A stretch of 64,000 bases of DNA from Variovorax beijingensis (lineage in GTDB: Bacteria; Pseudomonadota; Gammaproteobacteria; Burkholderiales; Burkholderiaceae_C), in NCBI RefSeq assembly GCF_003951285.1, contig NZ_RXFQ01000024.1, forward strand, positions 1 through 64,000, given 5' to 3'. The translations under genes were made by a program, and so were the position numbers. A model generated the notes under the pieces. That model was not told where the DNA came from. It saw only the letters and a list, made by a program, of their open reading frames with translations, and did no database searches. Each line of letters starts with the position of its first letter. Positions within the stretch are counted from its first letter, which is position 1. Shown piece by piece: positions 16,561-24,667 of this stretch.

Positions 16561-18243
16561 CTACCAGTTTCTGAAGCGCCTGGGCGGCTGGTACAAGCCG
16601 CCGGAAGCGCGCACCAGGTCGCGCATGCTGCGTGCGGCCAGCAGGTTGCGCGTGGCCTGGCGGGGGTCGATGCCCAGGTCCTGCGGCCGGCGGATCACGC
16701 CGCGGTCGCGCAGGTTCTCGACCGCGCGCCTGTCGCGTGCCAGGCCCACCGCGGTGTAGCCGGCGACGCCGCGGATGGCCTGCTCGCGCTCCGCGTCGCT
16801 GCGGCACAGCAGCAGGTTGGCAATGCCTTCCTCGGTAAGGATGTGGGAGACGTCGTCGCCGTAGATCATGATCGGCGGCAGGTCCATGCCGGCCTGCTCC
16901 TGCAGCGTCCAGGCGTCGAGCCGGTCGACGAAGGCCGGCTGCATGTGCTCGCGGAAGGTCTCGACCATCTGCACCACCAGCTTCTGTCCGCGCGGCGTGC
17001 CGGCTGCGCCGGTGCGGCCGGCACGCGCCTCGCGCCCGGCCTTGAGCCAGGCCGGGCTCGCATGGCGGCGGCCGCGCGCGTCGGCGCCCATGTTGGGCGC
17101 ACCGCCAAAGCCGGCGATGCGGCCCAGCGTGGCGGTGGAGCTGTTGCCGTCGAGGTCGATCTGCAGGGTCGAGCCGATGAACATGTCGCAGGCGTAGTGG
17201 CCCGCCGCCTGGCAGAACGCGCGGTTGCTGCGCAGGCTGCCGTCGGGGCCGGTGAAGAACACGTCGGAGCGCGCGCGGATGTAGTCTTCCATGCCCAGCT
17301 CGGAGCCGAAGGAATGCACCGACTCCACCCAGCCCGCCTCGATCGCGGGTATCAGCGCCGGATGCGGGTTCAGCGCCCAATGCTTGCCGATCTTGCCCCT
17401 GAGGCCGAGCGACTCGGCATAGGTCGGCAGCAGCAGCTCGATGGCCGCGGTGTCGAAGCCGATGCCGTGGTTCAGCCGCTGCACGCCGTACTCGGCATAG
17501 ATGCCCTTGATCGCCATCATCGCCATCAGGATCTGGACCTCGCTGATCTGCGCCGGGTCGCGCGTGAACAGCGGCTCGATGAAGTTCGGACGCGGCGCCT
17601 TGACGACGAAGCTCACCCAGTCGGCGGGAATGTCGATGCGCGGCAGCGTGGTGGTCCTGCCGTCGACCATTTCGTTGACCTGCGCAATCACGATGCCCCC
17701 CGAGAACGCCGTGGCCTCGACGATGGCCGGCGTGTCTTCCGTGTTGGGGCCGGTGTAGAGATTGCCTTCGGCGTCGGCCGCCTGTGCCGCGACCAGTGCG
17801 ACCTTGGGCGTCAGGTCGACGAAGTAGCGCGCGAACAGCTCGAGGTAGGTGTGGATCGCCCCGATCTCGATGCGCCCGGCCGACACCAGCTTGGCCAGCC
17901 GCGCGCCCTGTGGCCCCGAGAAGCTGAAGTCCAGCCGGGCGGCCACGCCGTTCTCGAACACGTCCAGATGCTCCGGCAGCGCCAGCACCGACTGCACCAT
18001 GTGCAGGCCGTGGATGCGTTGCGGATCGACCTGCACCAGGGCCTGCGCCAGGAAGTCGGCCTGCTTCTGGTTGTTGCCCTCGAGGCAGACGCGGTCGCCG
18101 GGCGAGAGCACGGCTTCGAGCAGGGTGGCGATGGCTTCGGTCTCGACACGCTTGCCGGCGAGCCGCGTCCCGAGCGCGTCGGCCGCGCGCGCGAGCCGGG
18201 CATTGCGGTCGTCTGCCTTGGAGGTCCAGGAACTGGGGATCAT
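16561..18243 (-). CDS. mdcA: Malonate decarboxylase subunit alpha (acetyl-S-ACP:malonate ACP transferase)
   Basis: A 560-residue alpha subunit, the CoA-transferase-like component that swaps malonate for acetate on the carrier protein. Recognisable blocks are PGDRVCLEGNNQKQADFLA, LYTGPNTEDTPAIVEA and TLGRIAGFGGAPNMG near the middle. The ATG at 18243 gives the usual MdcA length; no strong ribosome site is visible. It is the first decarboxylase gene, 41 bases after the transporter gene, and its product sets free the acetate that the downstream acs can use. Confidence 0.95.
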   Translation of the reverse strand: MIPSSWTSKADDRNARLARAADALGTRLAGKRVETEAIATLLEAVLSPGDRVCLEGNNQKQADFLAQALVQVDPQRIHGLHMVQSVLALPEHLDVFENGVAARLDFSFSGPQGARLAKLVSAGRIEIGAIHTYLELFARYFVDLTPKVALVAAQAADAEGNLYTGPNTEDTPAIVEATAFSGGIVIAQVNEMVDGRTTTLPRIDIPADWVSFVVKAPRPNFIEPLFTRDPAQISEVQILMAMMAIKGIYAEYGVQRLNHGIGFDTAAIELLLPTYAESLGLRGKIGKHWALNPHPALIPAIEAGWVESVHSFGSELGMEDYIRARSDVFFTGPDGSLRSNRAFCQAAGHYACDMFIGSTLQIDLDGNSSTATLGRIAGFGGAPNMGADARGRRHASPAWLKAGREARAGRTGAAGTPRGQKLVVQMVETFREHMQPAFVDRLDAWTLQEQAGMDLPPIMIYGDDVSHILTEEGIANLLLCRSDAEREQAIRGVAGYTAVGLARDRRAVENLRDRGVIRRPQDLGIDPRQATRNLLAARSMRDLVRASGGLYQPPRRFRNW

Positions 18244-18284
18244 GAGAGGAGGGGGTTGAAGGTCGATCGAAACGAGGGAGTGCC

Positions 18285-19658
18285 TCAGAGCACCACGAAG
18301 AGCAGCCACACCACGACGGGAGCCGCCAGCGTCACGATGGCGCCGTACACCATCAGCTGCCGGAAGAACACGTCGCGGTCCACGCCCTTGGCATTGGCCA
18401 GCACCAGGGCACCGTTGGTCGAGAACGGGCTGACGTCCACGATGGTCGAGGACACGGCCATGGCCGCGATGAAGCCGATGGCGCCGACGCCGCTGTCGCC
18501 CTGCAGGAAGGGCACCGCCAGCGGAATCAGCGAACCGAGCACGGCGGTCGACGAGGCGAAGGCCGAGACCACGGCGCCGACGAAGCACAGCAGCAGCGCA
18601 GCGACCATGGGCGAGGTGAGCCCGGCCACGCTGTGGCCGACGAAGTCGATCGTGCCCATCTTGTCCATCACGCCCACGTAGGTGCTGACGCCCACGATCA
18701 GCATGATCTCCGGCCACGACACCTGGCCCAGCGCGCGCTTTTGCAGGTTGGGCGCCAAGAGCGTCAGCACGAGGCCGATGGTGATCGAGACGAAGCCGAT
18801 GTCCTGCTTGAAGAACAGCGTCAGCACGGCCAGCGCCAGCAGGCCGGCCACGGTGGCGATCCGGTAGGCGCGCGAACCGGGGTCCGCGGCCTCGGCGGGC
18901 GCCGATTCCATCAGCGAGTTCTCGGCCCGCGCGGCGGTACGCCGCTCTTCGGGGAACGATTCGCCTTCGGCGTCGCCGTACACCTGCGCGCCGCTCTGTC
19001 CATGCGACGTGCGCGGCACGACCGGCGCGCTGCCGTCGGCATTTGCTCTCTGGCGCATCAGCTTCATGCCGCCCATGAGGAAGAACAGCAGCAGCGACAC
19101 CGACAGGTTGACGCCGAGGCTCGCCAGCATGGTGGCGATCTCGTTGAGCGGCAGGCCTGCCTTGGCGACGATCTTGTTGGTGATGCCGCCGTAGATGCTG
19201 ATCGGCGAGAAGCCGCCGCCCTGCGCACCATGCACGACCATGAGCCCCATGAGCAGCGGATTGATGCCGTACTTGGCGGCAAAGCCCAGCGCGATCGGCG
19301 CGATGATGGCCACCGCCGCCGGGCTGACCGCACCCACCGCCGTGAGCAGCGCGGCGATCATGAACATGATCCACGGGATGGCGGCGATGCGCCCGCGCAC
19401 GGCGCGCACCGCCAGCCTGACGAGCCAGTCGATGGTGCCGTTGTTCTGCGCCAGCGCAAACAGGTAGGTGATGCCCACCAGCGTGAGAAACAGGTCGGCG
19501 GGAAAGCCGCCCATGATCGCCTTCGCGTTCATGCCGGCCACCAGCGTGCCGACCAGGAAGGCGCCGACGAAGGCGATCACGCCCATGTTGATGGGCAGCA
19601 CCGTGGCCAGCACGAACATGCCGACCAGTGCGTAGATCGAAATCCAATGTGAACTCAT
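18285..19658 (-). CDS. MatC-type malonate/dicarboxylate transporter
   Basis: A 457-residue membrane protein of the ion-transporter superfamily with about ten to twelve hydrophobic helices and a charged central loop (about residues 205-260). The start MSSHWISIYALVGMFVLATV and the blocks AVSPAAVAIIAPIALGFAAK and ISIYGGITNKIVA fit the MatC family, first known as a rhizobial malonate carrier. It occupies the place taken by MdcL-MdcM or MadL-MadM in other mdc operons, so malonate uptake is the likely job. It is the first gene of the operon, 159 bases after mdcR. Confidence 0.85.
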   Translation of the reverse strand: MSSHWISIYALVGMFVLATVLPINMGVIAFVGAFLVGTLVAGMNAKAIMGGFPADLFLTLVGITYLFALAQNNGTIDWLVRLAVRAVRGRIAAIPWIMFMIAALLTAVGAVSPAAVAIIAPIALGFAAKYGINPLLMGLMVVHGAQGGGFSPISIYGGITNKIVAKAGLPLNEIATMLASLGVNLSVSLLLFFLMGGMKLMRQRANADGSAPVVPRTSHGQSGAQVYGDAEGESFPEERRTAARAENSLMESAPAEAADPGSRAYRIATVAGLLALAVLTLFFKQDIGFVSITIGLVLTLLAPNLQKRALGQVSWPEIMLIVGVSTYVGVMDKMGTIDFVGHSVAGLTSPMVAALLLCFVGAVVSAFASSTAVLGSLIPLAVPFLQGDSGVGAIGFIAAMAVSSTIVDVSPFSTNGALVLANAKGVDRDVFFRQLMVYGAIVTLAAPVVVWLLFVVL

Positions 19659-19706
19659 CGAGGCGTCTCCGGTGTTCTAGGTGCGACGCACATGCACCGT
19701 GCGCCT

Positions 19707-19727
19707 GGGTCCGTACGTTACGGACCC
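19707..19727. repeat. Perfect inverted repeat in the mdcR-transporter gap
   Basis: GGGTCCGTA (19707-19715) and TACGGACCC (19719-19727) form a perfect 9-base dyad around CGT, about 50 bases upstream of the transporter ATG on the minus strand. It could be an MdcR operator, or a strong short-loop hairpin in the leader. No T-run follows, so I do not call it a terminator. Confidence 0.6.
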
Positions 19728-19785
19728 CCTCCGGGACGATCAATGAAGCGGCGTGGCCGACGCTTACGCCTTGCGAAACGATCGA

Positions 19786-19795
19786 GGGTTAACCC
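19786..19795. repeat. GGGTTAACCC palindrome upstream of the malonate operon
   Basis: A perfect 10-base palindrome lies 22 bases beyond the end of mdcR and about 128 bases upstream of the transporter start, in the only sizeable gap of this gene run. It is a second candidate site for the LysR-type regulator or its polymerase. Evidence is sequence symmetry alone. Confidence 0.35.
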
Positions 19796-19817
19796 TAACC
19801 AGGCCGATGCCGCGCAT

Positions 19818-20732
19818 TCAGCCGAGTTCGGCTTTGGCCACGCGGCACACCGACAGCAGCGCAAGCAGGTTGGGATCGCGCTCGCGCGTGCGCAGGAAGT
19901 TGAGCGCGATGGTCTGGCGCATCAGGTACCTGGGCTGCAGCGGGATCAGTTGCACCTTCTGCGGCATGACGCCGCGCACCCGTCCCGGCAGCAGCGTGTA
20001 GCCGACGCCGCCGCTCACCAGGTTCATCAGCGAGAAGATGTCGTCGGTCTTCATCACCACGTTCGGCGTGAAGCCGGCGATGCGGAAGGTCTCCACGAAA
20101 CCCCGGTAGGTGACGAAACCTTCGCTCAGGCTCACGAAGCGCTCGCCGGCGCAGCTGCTCAGGTCGATCTGGTCCAGCGCGGAGTAGGGCGAGCCCACCG
20201 GCGCGGCAAACTGGATGTCGTCCTCGAACAAGGGCTCCGATTCGACATCGGAAACATCCTCGGGAATGGCCATGAGCGCGGCGTCGATCGCGCCGTCGCG
20301 CAGCTTCTGCAGCAGGTGCGCGTTGGAGCCGAGCACGAGTTCGGTGTGCAGGTCGGGCTTGCGCAGCTTCATGCCCATGATCAGCTGTGGCACCGTGCGG
20401 CTCGTCAGCGAATAGAGCGAGCCGATCCGGATGCGGTCGGCCGAGTAGCCGGCGACTTCCCGCGTGGCGCGAATGCCCTCGGACATCGTGCGAAGCACCT
20501 CGCGCGCCACTTCCGCCAGCGCATGGGCGGCTTCGGTCGGGTGCAGATTGCGGCCTTCATGCCGGAACAGCGCGCAGCGCAGCCCGGTTTCCAGCGAATG
20601 CAGGGCGCGGTGCACGCTGACGGCGCTGATCTCGAGCTTTTCGGCCGCACGCGCCAGGTTGCCGGTCTCCATGAAGGCCAGGAGAATCTCGAGCTTGCGG
20701 AAGGTGATCTCTTCGTCGACGTGGAGGAGCAT
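19818..20732 (-). CDS. mdcR: LysR-family regulator of malonate use (MdcR-like)
   Basis: A 304-residue LysR protein with an N-terminal winged helix (TFRKLEILLAFMETGNLARAA, then ISAVSVHRALHSLE) and the periplasmic-binding-like effector domain. The start MLLHVDEEITFRKLEIL and the effector core GYSADRIRIGSLYSLTSRTVPQ look like MdcR proteins found with mdc operons. ATG 20732 is chosen because the family starts there. It is encoded on the same strand as, and just upstream of, the transporter and mdc genes. It probably activates the operon in response to malonate through the symmetric sites at 19707-19795. Confidence 0.85.
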   Translation of the reverse strand: MLLHVDEEITFRKLEILLAFMETGNLARAAEKLEISAVSVHRALHSLETGLRCALFRHEGRNLHPTEAAHALAEVAREVLRTMSEGIRATREVAGYSADRIRIGSLYSLTSRTVPQLIMGMKLRKPDLHTELVLGSNAHLLQKLRDGAIDAALMAIPEDVSDVESEPLFEDDIQFAAPVGSPYSALDQIDLSSCAGERFVSLSEGFVTYRGFVETFRIAGFTPNVVMKTDDIFSLMNLVSGGVGYTLLPGRVRGVMPQKVQLIPLQPRYLMRQTIALNFLRTRERDPNLLALLSVCRVAKAELG

Positions 20733-20986
20733 GGAGGGCCTGCGGATGAAGCCCGATCGTAATCCTGGAACGGCGAGCGGCTTGCGCCAGGACATGGCGA
20801 CCGGACTGCGTGTTTCGAGCCGCCATGCCACACGCCATCGTCCCAGGGCGCTTCCAACCCCTTGTTTTCCTTGAATATTTTCTCCTGCTCATGTCTGGCG
20901 CCAACGACTTGACAGGAGGGGGTCTGCAAATTGCGGTACAACGCGGCGCAGAGCAAAACTGTTTCGACGTTGAACCTGAGTGAGAA
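20733..20986. promoter_or_regulatory. Divergent control region between mdcR and an AraC gene
   Basis: This 254-base gap separates two regulators that are read away from each other and should hold both promoters. A TTGACA hexamer at 20909-20914 points toward the AraC gene but has no convincing -10 at the standard distance. The palindrome TGGCGCCA (20895-20902) and the AT-rich AATATTTT block near 20874 could serve the mdcR side. Nothing else stands out. Confidence 0.3.
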
Positions 20987-22018
20987 ATGCCTATGGACGC
21001 GTGGTCGAACGAGCAGCTTTCCCCCTTGTACGAGAGAGAACTCTTCCGTTCGCGCGATGCAGACGAGACGCATGCGCGTGTCTCCCGCGAGCTCAAGCCG
21101 CACCGCAGCGTGTGGGGCCGCGGCGACGTCGACGCCATCTTCTGCCGCGCGGAGCTGAACGCACTGTCCTTGTGCATCCTGCGCTATGGCTGCGACGTCG
21201 ACATCGAGCCCGACGCGCTCGGCAACTTCGTGCTGGTGCAGATGCCGCTGCGCGGCCATGCCGATGTCCATACCGGCGGGCACACCCTGCAGATCCATCC
21301 CGGCCAGGGCGCGGTCATTTCCGCCCACAAGCCGGTGCGGCTGCACTGGCATGCCGACTGCGAACAGCTGATCCTGAAGATCGAGCTCAGCCGGCTGCAG
21401 GAGGTGGCACGCCATGCCTTCGCCTTGCGCGGCACCGACGCCGTGGGCGAGATCGATTTCGCGATGCCCTTTTGTCTGGACGACGCCGCCGGCACGCAGT
21501 GGTGCCGCATGGTGGCCGGCCTGGCCTCGCTGCTGCCCTCGGGCGGCCTGGCGACCTACGACCCGCGGTGGATGGCGCACTGCGAAGACAACCTGATGCT
21601 CTACCTGCTGTGCCATCGGCCGAATTCAGCCCTGCAACGGCATGCCGCCGTGCGGCGCGGCTCCGAGGAAGCCGGCCTGCGGCAGCTGCGGCAGGCCGAG
21701 GAGTTCATGCGCGAGCGGCTCGACACGCTGCTGTCGCTCGAAGACGTGGCACAGGCCGCGGGCGTCACGCGCCGCAGCCTCGCCTTGCTCTTCAAGCGCT
21801 ATCGCGACCTCTCGCCCGGCGAGGTGCTGCGCAACATGCGGCTCGATGCCGCGCACGCGCAGCTGGCGCGGCACGACGGTGCCAGCGTCACCGAGGTGGC
21901 GCTGAACTGCGGCTTCTCGCACCTGAGCCGCTTTGCCGCCTGCTATCGCGAGCGCTTCGGGCAGCTGCCGCGCGACACCTCCCGCGATCCCGTGCGGCTG
22001 CCCGACGCGCGGCACTGA
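20987..22018 (+). CDS. AraC-family regulator (AraC_binding_2 type)
   Basis: A 343-residue activator. The N-terminal sensor half (about residues 40-210) has the layout of the AraC-binding-like domain seen in regulators of Rieske dioxygenases such as AndR. The C-terminal half has the two helix-turn-helix motifs, LSLEDVAQAAGVTRRSLALLFKR and VTEVALNCGFSHLSRFAACYRERFG. An ATG two codons further in (20993) is an alternative start. It converges on the binding-protein gene at 22032 and lies next to the Rieske oxygenase operon, which is its likely target through the inverted repeat at 23304-23340. Confidence 0.87.
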   Translation: MPMDAWSNEQLSPLYERELFRSRDADETHARVSRELKPHRSVWGRGDVDAIFCRAELNALSLCILRYGCDVDIEPDALGNFVLVQMPLRGHADVHTGGHTLQIHPGQGAVISAHKPVRLHWHADCEQLILKIELSRLQEVARHAFALRGTDAVGEIDFAMPFCLDDAAGTQWCRMVAGLASLLPSGGLATYDPRWMAHCEDNLMLYLLCHRPNSALQRHAAVRRGSEEAGLRQLRQAEEFMRERLDTLLSLEDVAQAAGVTRRSLALLFKRYRDLSPGEVLRNMRLDAAHAQLARHDGASVTEVALNCGFSHLSRFAACYRERFGQLPRDTSRDPVRLPDARH

Positions 22019-22031
22019 AGAACACACATCC

Positions 22032-23219
22032 TCAGGACTTCATCGCACACTGCGCGGCGGTCCGGTCCTGGTAGCGCTCCAGCACCGTGCCGATCACCTT
22101 GTTGGCGATGCGCCCGTTCGCGTCCTTGGCGATCACGCGCAGGTAGTAGTTCTGGATCGGAAAGTTGTTCGGCCCATAGCGGAACTCGCCGCGCACCGAC
22201 TTGTAGTTGGCCGCCTTGATCGCCTTGAGCAGCGAGGGCTTGTCGGCCACCTTGCCGCCGGCGTCGCGCACGGCCGCATCCATTGCCATCAGCACGTCGT
22301 AGGCCTGGCCGGCATAGAACGACGGGTTGCGCCCGTTGTTCTGCTGGCGGAACGCGGCCACGAAGCGCTGGTTGGCCGGGTTGTCGAGGTCGAACGACCA
22401 GTGCGCCGTGTTGAACAGGCCCAGCATCGGCTCGCCGACGGCGGGGATCATGTCCTCGTCGGCCGAGAAGGCGGTGGAGATCAGCGCCACGTCCTTCGAC
22501 AGCCCCGCACCCACGAACTGCTTGATGAAGCTCACGCCCATCGCGCCGGGCAGGAAGAAGTACAGCGCATCGGGCTTCGACGCGCGGATCTGCGCCAGCT
22601 CCGCCGAGTAGTCGAGCTGCCCGAGCTTGGTGTACAGCTCGTCGCCCACGCCGCCCTTGAAGGTGTGCTTGAAGCCGTTGATGGCGTCCTTGCCGCCCGG
22701 GTAGCTGGGCGCGATCATCGCGACCTTCTTGAAGCCCTTGTCCGAGGCGAACTTGCCAGCCGACTCGTAGTACGCATCGTTCGGGTACGAGGCACCGAAG
22801 AAGTAGGGGTTGCAGCGCGCGCCTGAATAGTCGCTCGGGCCGGTGTTGCTCGACAGATAGGGCACCTTGGCCGCGAAGAGCGGCGGGCCGACGGCCAGCG
22901 CGACCGACGAGCCGATGGGCCCGGTGAACAGGTCGATCTTGTCGCGCAGCAGCATGCGCTCGACCACCTGGCGCGCCATCTCGGGGTTGCCTGCCGTGTC
23001 GGCCTCGACGAACTCCACCGGCACGCCGCCGAGCTTGCCGCCCAGCTGCTTCATCGCGACGGCGAAGCCGGCCTTGGCCTCGGCGCCGCCGACGGCGAAG
23101 GGGCCGGACAGGTCCATCGCCAGGCCGACCTTCACGGTCTGTGCCTGCGAGGGCGATGCCAGCGCCCCCACCAGGACGGTGAGCGCGCACAAGACGGATC
23201 GGGGCGTGGCCTGCGGCAT
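22032..23219 (-). CDS. Branched-chain amino acid-type ABC substrate-binding protein
   Basis: A 395-residue periplasmic type I binding protein with a signal peptide (cleavage probable after SQAQ, around residue 27) and the family opening VKVGLAMDLSGPFAVGG. The start at 23219 has an AGGAG site. No ABC permease or ATPase gene lies nearby, so it must work with a transporter encoded elsewhere. It is divergent from the ring-hydroxylating oxygenase operon and probably brings in the aromatic substrate or a precursor; LivK-like proteins of this group often bind aromatic acids. Confidence 0.88.
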   Translation of the reverse strand: MPQATPRSVLCALTVLVGALASPSQAQTVKVGLAMDLSGPFAVGGAEAKAGFAVAMKQLGGKLGGVPVEFVEADTAGNPEMARQVVERMLLRDKIDLFTGPIGSSVALAVGPPLFAAKVPYLSSNTGPSDYSGARCNPYFFGASYPNDAYYESAGKFASDKGFKKVAMIAPSYPGGKDAINGFKHTFKGGVGDELYTKLGQLDYSAELAQIRASKPDALYFFLPGAMGVSFIKQFVGAGLSKDVALISTAFSADEDMIPAVGEPMLGLFNTAHWSFDLDNPANQRFVAAFRQQNNGRNPSFYAGQAYDVLMAMDAAVRDAGGKVADKPSLLKAIKAANYKSVRGEFRYGPNNFPIQNYYLRVIAKDANGRIANKVIGTVLERYQDRTAAQCAMKS

Positions 23220-23303
23220 GAAAGATCTCCTCGGGGTGAGTTCGTTGAACGTGGGTGGGGGCAATGCAGGCCGCAGTCTCTGTGCGGCACCGCCGCCTTG
23301 CTA

Positions 23304-23340
23304 TCCGTTTCGTGCGGCCGAAACCGCTGCACGAAATGGA
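23304..23340. promoter_or_regulatory. Long inverted repeat, probable operator of the oxygenase operon
   Basis: TCCGTTTCGTGC (23304-23315) and GCACGAAATGGA (23329-23340) are inverted copies with 11 of 12 positions matching, separated by 13 bases, centre to centre 25 bases. They lie in the 185-base gap between the divergent binding-protein gene (start 23219) and the dienelactone-hydrolase fusion gene (start 23405). The spacing of over two helical turns suits a dimeric activator; the AraC regulator at 20987 is the obvious candidate. Confidence 0.6.
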
Positions 23341-23404
23341 CAGACAACCGCCCGGCGCGCTCCACAGAATCGCCGCCGACCCCACCACTTCGAGAGACGA
23401 ACCG

Positions 23405-24667
23405 ATGAGCGACACCATCGACATCCCCGCCGGCGACGGCGCCCAGACCTTTCGCGGCTACCTGGCCCTGCCGGCTTCGGGGCGCGGCCCCGGCATCGTG
23501 CTGTGCCAGGAAATCTTCGGCATCAACGACTACGTGCGCGAGGTGGCCGATCTCTACGCCGAAGAGGGCTACGTGGTGCTCGCGCCCGACCTGTTCTGGC
23601 GCATGGAGCCCGGTGTCGAGCTGGGCTATTCGCCGGAAGACTGGCAGCGCGCCTTCGGCTTCTTCCAGGAGTTCGACATCGAGGCCGGCGTGGCCGACGT
23701 CACGGCGAGCGTGAAGGCGCTGCGCGCGCACCCGGCCTGCACCGGTAAGGTCGGCGCGCTGGGCTTCTGCCTCGGCGGCAAGCTGGCCTACCTGGCCGCC
23801 GCGCACTCCGGCGTGGACGCGGCCGTGGGCTACTACGGGGTGGGCATCGAGGGCGCGCTCGACCTGGTGCCGAGGATCGGCTGCCCCATTGCGCTGCACT
23901 TTGCCGAGCTCGACCAGTTCTGCCCGCCCGAGGCCCGCGCCCAGGTGCTCGAAGCCTTCGCCGGCAAGCCCGCTGCGCAGCTGTATATCTACCCCGGCGT
24001 CGACCATGCGTTTGCGCGCACCGGCGGCGACCATTTCGACAAGCCTTCCACGCTGATGGCGCACCAGCGCTCGATGGCGCTGTTCAAGGAAGCGATCGGT
24101 CCGGTGTACGACCTCTCGGCGCTGTGGGACAAGCACTGCGAGTACGAGTTCGCCACGCGCGACGTGGTCGCCACCATGGCCACGATGGTGGGCGAGCCCT
24201 ACGTGAACCACATCCCGACCATGACCGGCGGCGTGGGCGCCAAGGAGCTGTCGCGCTTCTACAAGCACCACTTCATTCCGACCACGCCGCCCGATACGCG
24301 GCTCACGCCCATCTCGCGCACGGTGGGTGCGACGCAGATCGTGGACGAGATGCTGTTCAGCTTCACCCACACGGTCGAGATCGACTGGCTGCTCCCGGGC
24401 ATCGCGCCCACCGGCAAGCCGGTGGAGATTCCGCTCGTGGCCATCGTGAAGTTTCGCGGCGACAAGCTCTACCACGAGCACATCTACTGGGACCAGGCCA
24501 GCGTGCTGGTGCAGATCGGCCTGCTCGATCCGAAAGGCCTGCCCGTGGCCGGCGCCGAGACGGCACGCAAGCTGGTCGACGAAACGCGGCCGTCGAACAC
24601 GCTGATGCCGCGCTGGGAGAAATCGGCCGCGCTCACCATCGCCGACCCGGCGCTGCCCTTGGGATGA
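23405..24667 (+). CDS. Dienelactone hydrolase fused to an NTF2-like domain
   Basis: A 420-residue protein in two parts. Residues 1 to about 235 are a complete dienelactone hydrolase with Glu36 in CQEIFG, nucleophile Cys122 in GFCLGGK, Asp170 in ELDQFCP and His201 in GVDHAF, the classic Cys-Asp-His triad plus helper Glu. Residues about 245-420 resemble an NTF2/SnoaL-like fold (MTGGVGAKELSRFYKHHF, then EIDWLLPG). Dienelactone hydrolases open lactones made after ring cleavage. As the first gene of the oxygenase operon it suggests that the ring-cleavage product is a lactone or that the enzyme acts on an ester. Its stop overlaps the next ATG. Confidence 0.88.
   Translation: MSDTIDIPAGDGAQTFRGYLALPASGRGPGIVLCQEIFGINDYVREVADLYAEEGYVVLAPDLFWRMEPGVELGYSPEDWQRAFGFFQEFDIEAGVADVTASVKALRAHPACTGKVGALGFCLGGKLAYLAAAHSGVDAAVGYYGVGIEGALDLVPRIGCPIALHFAELDQFCPPEARAQVLEAFAGKPAAQLYIYPGVDHAFARTGGDHFDKPSTLMAHQRSMALFKEAIGPVYDLSALWDKHCEYEFATRDVVATMATMVGEPYVNHIPTMTGGVGAKELSRFYKHHFIPTTPPDTRLTPISRTVGATQIVDEMLFSFTHTVEIDWLLPGIAPTGKPVEIPLVAIVKFRGDKLYHEHIYWDQASVLVQIGLLDPKGLPVAGAETARKLVDETRPSNTLMPRWEKSAALTIADPALPLG

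Noticed and set aside
19707..19727. Perfect hairpin as a rho-independent terminator of mdcR
   Set aside because: No T-run follows on the minus strand and the loop is very short; an operator or leader role is kept as more likely.
20909..20937. TTGACA upstream of the 20987 araC as a full sigma-70 promoter
   Set aside because: The hexamer is perfect but no acceptable -10 occurs 16-18 bases downstream; only mentioned as a part of the control region.
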